Source: Verrucomicrobiota bacterium
GTDB lineage: Bacteria; Verrucomicrobiota; Verrucomicrobiia; Chthoniobacterales; UBA10450
Direction: 5' to 3'
DNA length: 12,443 bases
NCBI GenBank assembly: GCA_003218615.1
Contig: QHOD01000023.1
Coordinates: 1-12,443, forward strand
In this document: one piece after another, positions 1 to 6,833 of the stretch
Layout of the letters: every line of letters starts with the position of its first letter
Numbering within the stretch: the first letter of the stretch is position 1
Program-made: the position numbers and the translations under genes
Notes under the pieces: generated by a model
Seen by the model: the letters and a program-made list of their open reading frames with translations, nothing else
The model's database searches: none
Told to the model about the DNA's origin: nothing

Positions 1-2
1 AT

Positions 3-758
3 AATCGGCGTGTAATCGCCTCATTATCGACGGTGCCCGACCGAATCAACAATTTGAGGCCAACGATTCGATCGCTTCTAAAGCAGACCCGCCCGCCGGA
101 TGAAATCGTCGTGGCCATTCCGCAATTTTCGATTCGTGAGAAGCGGCCTTATGTCGTGCCCAAATATCTTTTGCGATTGCCCCGGGTGCGGATATTGCAT
201 TGCGTCAAGGATTGGGGACCTGCGACCAAGTTTATCCCGGTGGTTCAGGAGGAGCTGGCAGCCGGGAGAGGAAGTAGTTTGATCGTGGTGGTGGACGACG
301 ACCGCATTTATCCACGCGATACACTCGAAACTTATCTTTACTACAGCAAGCAATTACCAGACGGGGCGCTTTGTCTCCGCGGTGCTGCAATGCCGCAGAG
401 TCTGGATTGGCGTGATGCCAAGATGATTCGGGCAAGCGAGCTTCGCCAACCGCAGCCTGCAGCGGTTATTACAGGGTGTGGGAGTTACTTGATCCAGCCG
501 AGGTTCTTCAACGAATCGCTTTGGGATTATTCCAAGGCTCCCAGTGGAGCATTTTACATGGATGACATCTGGATCAGCGGATGGCTTAGTCGCGGTGGGG
601 TGAAAAGGTACGTTGTGCCAGCATCGGCCATGATGCGGAGTGTGTTGCGACAACGGCGGACCTTATCGCTACACGATGTACCGGAGGGGCGGCAATATAA
701 CAATAACGAAACGATCGCATTCTTCGGCGATGCTTGGGACGTCTTCGCTTCGGACTAA
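3..758 (+). CDS. GT-A fold glycosyltransferase (5' truncated by the window)
   Basis: The reading frame is open to the left edge. The codons before the GTG at 33 read as a typical first beta strand of a GT-A fold (VIASLSTVPDRI), so that GTG is an internal valine and the true start lies upstream; 251 residues are visible. A DDD metal/nucleotide-sugar motif after three valines (about 294-302) follows a WGPATK segment, as in GT-A enzymes that bind NDP-sugar through a divalent metal. A second acidic patch, YMDDIW (about 558-575), sits where these enzymes usually place acceptor-binding or catalytic acids. No membrane segment is seen, so it is probably cytoplasmic. Its TAA stop overlaps the stop of the convergent flippase by 4 bases (CTAA). 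Next to a flippase, a role in surface polysaccharide or lipid glycosylation is likely; donor and acceptor cannot be told. Confidence 0.8.
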   Translation, partial: NRRVIASLSTVPDRINNLRPTIRSLLKQTRPPDEIVVAIPQFSIREKRPYVVPKYLLRLPRVRILHCVKDWGPATKFIPVVQEELAAGRGSSLIVVVDDDRIYPRDTLETYLYYSKQLPDGALCLRGAAMPQSLDWRDAKMIRASELRQPQPAAVITGCGSYLIQPRFFNESLWDYSKAPSGAFYMDDIWISGWLSRGGVKRYVVPASAMMRSVLRQRRTLSLHDVPEGRQYNNNETIAFFGDAWDVFASD

Positions 759-2341
759 CTGCGTTCGTCCTTACGATGAGTGTGGTGTCGCCACCACTGA
801 ACACCGAAGACTGTCAGAAACACCGCAGCACTGGTGACCTGTCCGACAATTCCGCCCAGGAATATGCGGCAAACGATGGCGGGAACGAGCGCGATTCCGG
901 CGGCGACCAGTGGTGGGCGAATGTCGCTCCACGAATCTTTCCAGTGAAAGACCCATCGCAGTGTCACGTAGCGTAGCGTTCCTTGAACAAGATAGGGCAA
1001 AAGAATGCCGAACGCCGCACCCATTACACCGAACCGCGGGATCAAGAAGAGAAGCCCGGCGCCGGCTACGGTGCATGTGATCGACGAATGCAGAAGGTTC
1101 AAACGCGGCCGTTGCACCATGATTACGGTTTCGCCCAATGCGACAAAAGCGTTGATAGCACTCGCGAGCGCGACGATGCCGAGCCAAACGCCGCCTTGCC
1201 GAAACGATGGACCGTAGATAAGCAATATCGTGCCGCCCGCGAGCGACATCACTGCTACGAGCGGCAACAAGATCCAAAGCATCCATTGAGCAAGCCGAGC
1301 GTACGTCGCGGCCGCAGTTTCGTGATCGCCCATCGCAGTCATACCGGCCACCACCGGCGCGAAAATGGGGTTGAAAGCCTGATTCACTTTTCGCAGGCCG
1401 TTCGCGGTGCCGATGACTGCACTGTAAACACCAACCGTAGCAAGCGTCACACCGGGCGCGCGTCCGACGAAGTAGCCAAGCATGAGAAGGTCCAACCGGG
1501 CAATGAACGCGTTAATCAGTTGGTAAATGCTGATGGGAGCCGCATACGCGATTAGCGACCGTGCTTCGCCGAGCGGGGATACATCGTCCGTGTGCGCCGG
1601 AACATGGCGAAACAACGTTGAGGCGAGTGTGAGTGCAATGAGCCCTGACGCTGCTGTTCCAACGATTGCAGCCACTTCCGGTGAGGACTCCTTGAACCCG
1701 ACAGCGAGTGCAAGCAGGAACGCCAGCGTCGTCGCAATCGGTTCGGTCATCCCACGCGAGTAAATATCGTGCTGCATCACCTTCATCCCGCGCGAGACGG
1801 CAGTGCTGATGCGATACAAGGCCAGACCGGGCATCGCACAGAGAACCAGTGCGAGCGCAGAAACCATTTGCGGCTGTACGTGAAGACGGTTGTTAAACAA
1901 CCGGAGCGCTATTATGACGATGAGAGCAGTGACAATGGACTGCGCAACCCCCAGCACTACAGCGATTTGAAACAGCGCCCGGCTTCGCGCCCGGTTGGCG
2001 ACAGCTTCCGAGCGTGCGATGAATGTGGTGATCGCATTGTCGAGGCCAAGAACCCCGATCTTGCTGATGATGTCAGTGGTCGACCAGGCAACGGAGAATA
2101 TGCCGAGTGCTGCCGGCCCGAGCATCCGGGCAACGAGAAAGGTGAATATCCCGCGGAAATTCGACGCCAACATCGCGATCGTGTTCAAGAAGGCGCCGCG
2201 TTTTAGCTCCACCCCGGTTCGGTCTACACGCGCGGGTGCATCCACTACTGGCGGTGCGACGTCGAGCGCAACTTCCGCCGGGCTCACTGACTCCTTACGA
2301 AGCTGGTCTCCGGCGCGGGCGGTTTCGAAGTGATATGGCAT
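755..2341 (-). CDS. Wzx-like oligosaccharide flippase (MOP superfamily)
   Basis: This 528-residue, strongly hydrophobic protein has many membrane segments, as expected of flippases that move lipid-linked oligosaccharide across the inner membrane. The first transmembrane pair carries the family pattern FLVARMLGPAALGIFSVAW (about residues 68-86), followed by a lGl...fiAR segment near 97-110, as in Polysacc_synt proteins. A cytosolic loop near 245-260 separates the two halves, and the C-terminal half has the usual LIPRFGVMGAAFGILLPYL repeat-like segment. The first 45 or so residues are polar and rich in Ala, Pro and Val, which is longer than normal. The ATG at 2341 has no Shine-Dalgarno sequence, so a start further inside is possible. 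The gene is convergent with the glycosyltransferase and divergent from the radical SAM gene. The substrate is unknown. Confidence 0.85.
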   Translation of the reverse strand: MPYHFETARAGDQLRKESVSPAEVALDVAPPVVDAPARVDRTGVELKRGAFLNTIAMLASNFRGIFTFLVARMLGPAALGIFSVAWSTTDIISKIGVLGLDNAITTFIARSEAVANRARSRALFQIAVVLGVAQSIVTALIVIIALRLFNNRLHVQPQMVSALALVLCAMPGLALYRISTAVSRGMKVMQHDIYSRGMTEPIATTLAFLLALAVGFKESSPEVAAIVGTAASGLIALTLASTLFRHVPAHTDDVSPLGEARSLIAYAAPISIYQLINAFIARLDLLMLGYFVGRAPGVTLATVGVYSAVIGTANGLRKVNQAFNPIFAPVVAGMTAMGDHETAAATYARLAQWMLWILLPLVAVMSLAGGTILLIYGPSFRQGGVWLGIVALASAINAFVALGETVIMVQRPRLNLLHSSITCTVAGAGLLFLIPRFGVMGAAFGILLPYLVQGTLRYVTLRWVFHWKDSWSDIRPPLVAAGIALVPAIVCRIFLGGIVGQVTSAAVFLTVFGVQWWRHHTHRKDERS

Positions 2342-2448
2342 GAGAAGGAGCGCCGTGATTCACTTTTCGGCGGAATACTGTCGATGAAAAGAGTTGACTG
2401 AAATCGACAAGGCGTGTCCGGTCAAGGGAGTGTAGTTCCGCAGTTGTT

Positions 2449-2477
2449 TTGCGTCGAGACGAGATTGTCGCTACACT
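2449..2477 (+). promoter_or_regulatory. possible sigma-70-like promoter for the radical SAM gene
   Basis: TTGCGT (2449-2454) and TACACT (2472-2477) are separated by 17 bases, and the latter ends 20 bases before the ATG at 2498. The match to consensus is 3/6 and 4/6, so this is weak. It lies in the 156-base divergent spacer 2342-2497, which must also hold the flippase promoter; I could not pick that one out. A GAGGG at 2478-2482 is 15 bases from the ATG, too far for a good ribosome site. Confidence 0.25.
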
Positions 2478-2497
2478 GAGGGTCTGATCCAAGCTGC

Positions 2498-3637
2498 ATG
2501 AAGCTTCTTAAACACGCCCGCCGTGAATTTTCGGGCTATAACATTTTGGAATCGGGTAAGCGTCTCCTCGACCGCAAACCCCTGCAATGCAGTCTTTACG
2601 TCACGGATCGTTGTAATCTCGATTGTGCCTATTGCACCGAGTACGACAACAGCCGGCCGCATCCGAGCCTCGACGATTTGAAAAAATGGATACGGAAAAT
2701 TCGCGAGCTTGGCACCATGCGCATCGCTCTCGTCGGCGGCGAGCCGCTCGTGCATCCGAACATCGTCGAACTCGTTCGCTACTGTCGCGAGCTCGGCTTT
2801 GCCACCAGCCTAACCACCAACGGTTTCCTCCTCACCCGTAAACTCGTCGCCCAATTGGAAGATGCCGGCTTGCAGGTTATGCAGATTAGCGTTGACCGGA
2901 TGACCCCGAGTCCAATTACAAAAAAGTCGTTCAAGACGATTTTGCCCAAGCTCGATTATTTTAGTGATTCAAAAATCAGCCTGCATATCACCGGAGTGAT
3001 TTGCGCCGATACCTTGCCCGAATCGCGGGCAGTGCTCGAGACTGGTTTGTCACGGGGAATTCCGACGGAAGTTCGCCTCGTGCATGCGGACCCGTTGCAT
3101 CGGTTTCGCGTCGAGCGCGGACCGCGTGAAGAACTTGAACGCTTCATCGATTCGATGATCGAACGAAAACGCCGCGGGGAAAAGATTCACACCAGCGAGG
3201 CCATCCTTAATTACCAACGCAGTCTCCTCCGCGGCGAGCACGTTGAGTGGACCTGCATGGCCGGCTACAAATTATTCTTCGTCTCGGCGCAAGGAAAATT
3301 CTGGATCTGCAGCATGGTGCACACAGACAAGCACATCATGGACATCACTTTGGATGATCTCTACGCAAACTACCGCAAAAAGTCGTGCCAGGAAGGCTGT
3401 GGTGTTTATTGCGCAGTGAGTGCTTCGCTTCTCGTGAAAAAGCCGATCGCCGTGCTCGGGAAAGAAATCGTCGCCCGCACCAAGCGCATTCCGTCAATGT
3501 TTCGTTCCTTAACTCCGAATGCCGACAAAGCGACGCACACCGCTATCGCAAATCCAGATGGAACGCATGAGGTGAACGGCGGCACTCAAAGCGGCCCATC
3601 CGCAGATGACGGCGTAACTTTGCGGGAAAGCGTCTAA
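2498..3637 (+). CDS. radical SAM protein with Cys-rich (SPASM-like) C-terminal region
   Basis: The 379-residue product has the radical SAM cluster motif CNLDCAYC (Cys39, Cys43, Cys46), which binds a [4Fe-4S] cluster and S-adenosylmethionine, followed by the GGEPL motif (80-84) and a TTNG strand (106-109). After the barrel come Cys253, Cys271, Cys297, Cys301 and Cys305, the last three as CQEGCGVYC. This spacing suggests an auxiliary Fe-S cluster like that of SPASM or twitch enzymes that modify peptides or small molecules. Residues from about 335 on are polar and low in complexity with no recognisable domain; this tail is the part encoded over the 3' end of the phosphatidyltransferase gene. The ATG at 2498 suits the family, with about 35 residues before the cluster. 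No precursor peptide is seen nearby. The substrate is unknown; envelope lipid or glycan modification is a contextual guess. Confidence 0.85.
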   Translation: MKLLKHARREFSGYNILESGKRLLDRKPLQCSLYVTDRCNLDCAYCTEYDNSRPHPSLDDLKKWIRKIRELGTMRIALVGGEPLVHPNIVELVRYCRELGFATSLTTNGFLLTRKLVAQLEDAGLQVMQISVDRMTPSPITKKSFKTILPKLDYFSDSKISLHITGVICADTLPESRAVLETGLSRGIPTEVRLVHADPLHRFRVERGPREELERFIDSMIERKRRGEKIHTSEAILNYQRSLLRGEHVEWTCMAGYKLFFVSAQGKFWICSMVHTDKHIMDITLDDLYANYRKKSCQEGCGVYCAVSASLLVKKPIAVLGKEIVARTKRIPSMFRSLTPNADKATHTAIANPDGTHEVNGGTQSGPSADDGVTLRESV

Positions 3638-4780
3638 CAAAAAACCACACGCCAGTATCCAAACGTAAACGTTCCTGCGCGCCGCGATTAGCCGGAAAGC
3701 ACGGTCGAACGGGGTAACGTCATCCAGCAGGCGGCCTTTCGCCATCTTCGCCCGGCGTTTCGCGAATTCATCTAATAGGTGCGCCCCGATGAGCATAGCG
3801 AAAAAATAGAACACGTTCGGAAATTGGCCGCTTCGCCACAAATAAAAAGCGATAGCCGCCCACCACGAATTCTCGATCAAATAATCGAGATGATGTTCCC
3901 ACTTGCCGCGCTCGGTCATTTCGATTTTGACGCGCGACTGCTTGCCGTCCAGTCCATCAACGATCCCAAATATGAGAGCAGCGAGGATTCCGAGTCCGAC
4001 ACGGCCAGCTGCAAACGCTACGGTCGCCCCGCATCCGATGATGAAACCTGCAATCGTAATTTGGTTTGGCGTGATTCGCGTTTTACAGAGAAGTGAGATG
4101 ATTCCCGTTTCGATCGGTGCGTGGAAATAAGCCGGAAGGTCGAGCGTTCCCTTTTGGGCGGAATCGAGAATGATCCGCTCAGCCAAGCGACGGTTCTGCT
4201 CGGGCGGCGCCGGAAAACAAACTGGTCGCACGCGCCGCCGCATGGTAATGATGTAATCGTCCTCCGCAGCCGCATCCACGGTGTCGATCTTGCGGTTGTC
4301 GATCTTGTTTTTAAGTTCCTCAGAAAACGGCGCGGTAGGCGAAAGCGCAAAGAGAAATTCCCTTGTGACCAACGCAGGCCCACACGGATTTCGGACTAAC
4401 GACCGCGCTGATTCCGGTGGATTCGAATCGAGAAGTGCTGCGGATGACTCTTTTGCGCAGAGAGCGGCAAGCAAGCGCGCGTCACAATAAATGTTTGCCG
4501 GTATTATTAAGAAGCGCTCCGACGGACTTTGTTCCAAAAGCAGTTGGGCAGTAAGGGGCCGATTTGCACCCGAGACAAGATGGACAGTTATTTGTTCGCG
4601 CGCCCACGAACGATGCGCTAATTCAGCTCCGACGATTTCCGGCGTTGTCGAAAAAACAATCGCCCGGCGAAAACCGAGTCGTTGCAAAATGCGGAGCAAA
4701 CGTTCGAGTAAGTTGACGCCGCACAATTCCATCAAAGCCTCAGGCGCATCCGCGATTAGAATTGGCAGGATGTTCTCCAT
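3509..4780 (-). CDS. CDP-alcohol phosphatidyltransferase fused to a degenerate nucleotidyltransferase-like domain (IPCT/DIPPS-like layout)
   Basis: The 423-residue protein has two parts. Residues 1-200 resemble a MobA/GlmU-type nucleotidyltransferase fold (CGVNLLERLLRILQRLGF at 20-37, then FLIIPANIYCD at 90-100). The glycine-rich GxGxR loop is absent and the usual GD metal site reads AN, so catalysis by this domain is doubtful. Residues 200-423 are a membrane CAPT domain: the AERIILDS...K linker, RITPNQITIAG entry, and DGLDGKQSR (275-283) matching D-x2-DG-x2-AR with Ser for Ala. Gly292 follows after eight residues, but the last two Asp positions are His296 and Tyr300, with Glu295 and Asp299 one residue earlier. 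About six membrane helices are visible. The layout matches bifunctional inositol-1-phosphate cytidylyltransferase/DIPP synthase. With an inositol-phosphate synthase in the window, an inositol-linked phosphodiester or phospholipid product is plausible but unproven. It lies 101 bases downstream of the export operon on the same strand. Confidence 0.8.
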   Translation of the reverse strand: MENILPILIADAPEALMELCGVNLLERLLRILQRLGFRRAIVFSTTPEIVGAELAHRSWAREQITVHLVSGANRPLTAQLLLEQSPSERFLIIPANIYCDARLLAALCAKESSAALLDSNPPESARSLVRNPCGPALVTREFLFALSPTAPFSEELKNKIDNRKIDTVDAAAEDDYIITMRRRVRPVCFPAPPEQNRRLAERIILDSAQKGTLDLPAYFHAPIETGIISLLCKTRITPNQITIAGFIIGCGATVAFAAGRVGLGILAALIFGIVDGLDGKQSRVKIEMTERGKWEHHLDYLIENSWWAAIAFYLWRSGQFPNVFYFFAMLIGAHLLDEFAKRRAKMAKGRLLDDVTPFDRAFRLIAARRNVYVWILACGFLLDAFPQSYAVICGWAALSAAVHLMRSIWICDSGVRRFVGIRS

Positions 4781-4799
4781 CGCCCGCGAGAATAACGGC

Positions 4800-4828
4800 G
4801 CCGCCGCGCTCTGCCAACTGTCGGCGGC
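4800..4828. repeat. short GC-rich inverted repeat before the phosphatidyltransferase
   Basis: GCCGCCG (4800-4806) pairs perfectly with CGGCGGC (4822-4828) around a 15-base loop, about 20 bases upstream of the phosphatidyltransferase ATG, within the 101-base spacer 4781-4881 after the ATPase stop. There is no T-tract, so it is not a standard intrinsic terminator. It could act as a leader or processing hairpin, or be chance in GC-rich DNA. Confidence 0.25.
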
Positions 4829-4881
4829 CAGCCTAAAGCTGCGTCACTCATCCCGTGAAAGAGGCTTGGCCCTGCGATTAC

Positions 4882-5598
4882 TTAAAAAATCGAACTTTGC
4901 GTGCCGCGCGGATGGCTGGCAGTGATGCGGCCATCTTTCATCTCGTGGATCCAATCGCAGGCTTGGGCAATGGCGGGATTGTGCGTGGCGAGAAGCAGTG
5001 CTTTCCCGCCTCGCTGGACGATTTTTTGAAGCAGCTCAAAGGCACGCTCGGAATTGGCGGTGTCGAGGTTGCCGGTAGGTTCGTCCGCCAGGATCACCCG
5101 AGGGTCGTTGGCCAGTGCACGCGCAATCGCCACGCGTTGTTGTTCGCCCCCGGAAAGATGGCGGCTGGGTCTGCGCAGTTTGTCGCCTAGCCCAACCGCT
5201 TCAAGCAACTCGGCGGCTCGCTCGCGCATCTCCTTATCGGAAAGCTGTCCGAACCTGCGCATCGGGATCATCACATTCTCCTGCGCGGTGAAATCTTCCA
5301 TCAGGAAGTGGAATTGAAAAATGAAGCCGATGAACTTGCTCCGTTTATGTGCCAGTTCGTCATCGCTCAGGTGCGAGACCGGCTCCGATTCGATTGAAAC
5401 ACGGCCGGCATCGGGTGGGTCGAGCAGACCGAGAATATAGAGCAACGTGCTCTTGCCGCAGCCGGACGGACCGACAACGGCGTGGATGCTGCCTGGCTCG
5501 AGATCAAGCGAAACGCCCCGCAATGCGTGCACGCGCTCCTCCTCTTCGCCCAAATAGCGCTCGATTTCCTGGCAACTGAGGCAGATTTCCCCATTCAT
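4882..5598 (-). CDS. ABC transporter ATP-binding protein (LolD/MacB/DevA type)
   Basis: This 238-residue nucleotide-binding subunit carries every ABC ATPase motif: Walker A GPSGCGKST (43-51), Q-loop glutamine 95, signature LSGGEQQR (148-155), Walker B VILADEP with catalytic Glu173, D-loop NLD, and switch His206 in ATHN. The spacing and the DEPTGNLD sequence are typical of the LolD/MacB/FtsE branch, which powers mechanotransmission-type exporters instead of moving substrate through a channel. I start at the ATG at 5598, not the in-frame start at 5724, because it gives the normal LolD length and overlaps the permease stop as ATGA (5595-5598), implying translational coupling. It is the last certain gene of the export operon. 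A soluble partner of the separate permease just upstream is expected at the inner membrane. Confidence 0.93.
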   Translation of the reverse strand: MNGEICLSCQEIERYLGEEEERVHALRGVSLDLEPGSIHAVVGPSGCGKSTLLYILGLLDPPDAGRVSIESEPVSHLSDDELAHKRSKFIGFIFQFHFLMEDFTAQENVMIPMRRFGQLSDKEMRERAAELLEAVGLGDKLRRPSRHLSGGEQQRVAIARALANDPRVILADEPTGNLDTANSERAFELLQKIVQRGGKALLLATHNPAIAQACDWIHEMKDGRITASHPRGTQSSIF

Positions 5599-6833
5599 AC
5601 GCTCGAACCACGCAGCGTAACGACTGGTGGCAGCTCGGCCGCGCGGCGCGCGGGCACGTAACTCGCGATGAACACGGCGAGGATCGCGAGCAAGGTCGCG
5701 AACACGTAGTGCCGCCAATCCCATGTCACCAAAAAATAATCAGTGTAAAGCAGTCCGCGGATCCGAATGGGAATATGCGATACTCCCCAGGTCATCAGCG
5801 CGCCAAGCAAACAGCCGAACACGGAGCCGGCCACGGCGATGAGGGCGCCCTGCCACAGAAAAATCGCGCTAATGTCGATCCGCCGGTAACCCATTGAACG
5901 CAAAATTGCGATCTCCTTTATCTTCGCGAGAACAGACATCGTCAGCACATTGAAAATACCGAAACCGGCGAGCAGAATGATGAGCGAAACGGTAATCGCG
6001 ACCGACATCCTTAAGGTCAGAAAAAGCTGGAGCGTGCTTTCCTCACGCTGTTGCCAGCTATCTGCTCCATGCTGAAATAATTTTTCGAAATGACCGGCCA
6101 AAGCCGGTGCGCGGTTCGGATCGCGCAGTTTGTAGATAATCATTGACGCGCCAAACGGTCGTTGCAGCAGCGTTTGTGCGACCCGCGCATGCGAATAGAC
6201 GCGAGTCCCATCAATCGATCCGATGCCCGCGCGCGCGATCGCCGCAACGGTGAAACGCCAGTACTCGCCGCTCGGTGCCAGCAGTTGCACGGTATCGCCG
6301 ATGCCGGCTTGAAGTGCTTCCGCCAGCCGCGAACCAAGGATGATCGAGCTGGTGTTATTTCGAAAATCATCAAAGTTGCCTTCGACCAGTTGGTGGAGAA
6401 GATCGGTCGTTTGCGCATGGAGCGCGGGCTCGATTCCGTAAAGGTCGACAGTCGCATTTTCAAATCCAGCGCGCGCGCTCACAGTCCCTCGCAAAACGGG
6501 CGAACAGGAAACGACGTTGGAAAATTGCCTGCTCACCCGCATGATTTCATTTGCGTTGGTGATCCCCTCGAAATACGCACGGCGTCCCACCTTGCCGTCA
6601 GAAGTCTTCGAGGAGACCATGAGCGGCTCGTAACGCGGGCGGAACCGTGACCGGATCATCAGCGCGCCATTGCTGCCGATAGTGGAATCGATGAAATGGC
6701 GAGCAAACCCCTGCGTTTGGGCCTGCGTGCAGATGAAAATGGCGACTCCGAAAACGACACCGCTTAGACTCAGGAGCAACGCGCGTTTGCGATGCGTTAA
6801 AAAACGCAACGCAATGTGAAGCGGCGGCGTCAT
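5595..6833 (-). CDS. ABC transporter permease (FtsX/MacB/LolC-E family)
   Basis: The 412-residue protein has the four-helix layout of MacB-type permeases: helix 1 about 18-38, a large periplasmic domain about 40-270, then helices near 276-299, 325-349 and 375-393. The cytosolic coupling segment after helix 2, KIKEIAILRSMGYRR (304-318), is the hallmark that contacts the ATPase. The end of helix 4, SYVPARRAAELPPV, is also typical of the FtsX family. Unlike MacB itself there is no fused ATPase domain; that subunit is the next gene. The gene starts at an ATG overlapping the adaptor stop (ATGA, 6830-6833). With the adaptor and TolC-like genes it resembles DevBCA or MacAB-TolC export of glycolipids, peptides or macrolides. 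The cargo cannot be read from sequence. Confidence 0.9.
   Translation of the reverse strand: MTPPLHIALRFLTHRKRALLLSLSGVVFGVAIFICTQAQTQGFARHFIDSTIGSNGALMIRSRFRPRYEPLMVSSKTSDGKVGRRAYFEGITNANEIMRVSRQFSNVVSCSPVLRGTVSARAGFENATVDLYGIEPALHAQTTDLLHQLVEGNFDDFRNNTSSIILGSRLAEALQAGIGDTVQLLAPSGEYWRFTVAAIARAGIGSIDGTRVYSHARVAQTLLQRPFGASMIIYKLRDPNRAPALAGHFEKLFQHGADSWQQREESTLQLFLTLRMSVAITVSLIILLAGFGIFNVLTMSVLAKIKEIAILRSMGYRRIDISAIFLWQGALIAVAGSVFGCLLGALMTWGVSHIPIRIRGLLYTDYFLVTWDWRHYVFATLLAILAVFIASYVPARRAAELPPVVTLRGSSV

Noticed and set aside
33..35. GTG as the start of the glycosyltransferase
   Set aside because: The frame continues to the window edge and the residues before it complete the first Rossmann-like strand, so it is an internal valine.
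983..1555. Long open frames opposite real genes (also 771-1286, 11004-11576, 4491-4925, 6162-6650, 7305-7799)
   Set aside because: They are Arg/His/Ser-rich shadows of well-supported genes with no recognisable domain and follow from GC-biased codon use.
2342..2497. Small precursor-peptide gene beside the radical SAM enzyme
   Set aside because: I found no short frame with a ribosome site and a leader/core pattern in this spacer or in 4781-4881.
5599..5724. 42-codon N-terminal extension of the ABC ATPase
   Set aside because: It is Arg/Ala-rich, out-of-frame reading of the permease 3' end. The ATG at 5598 gives the normal family length and an ATGA overlap.
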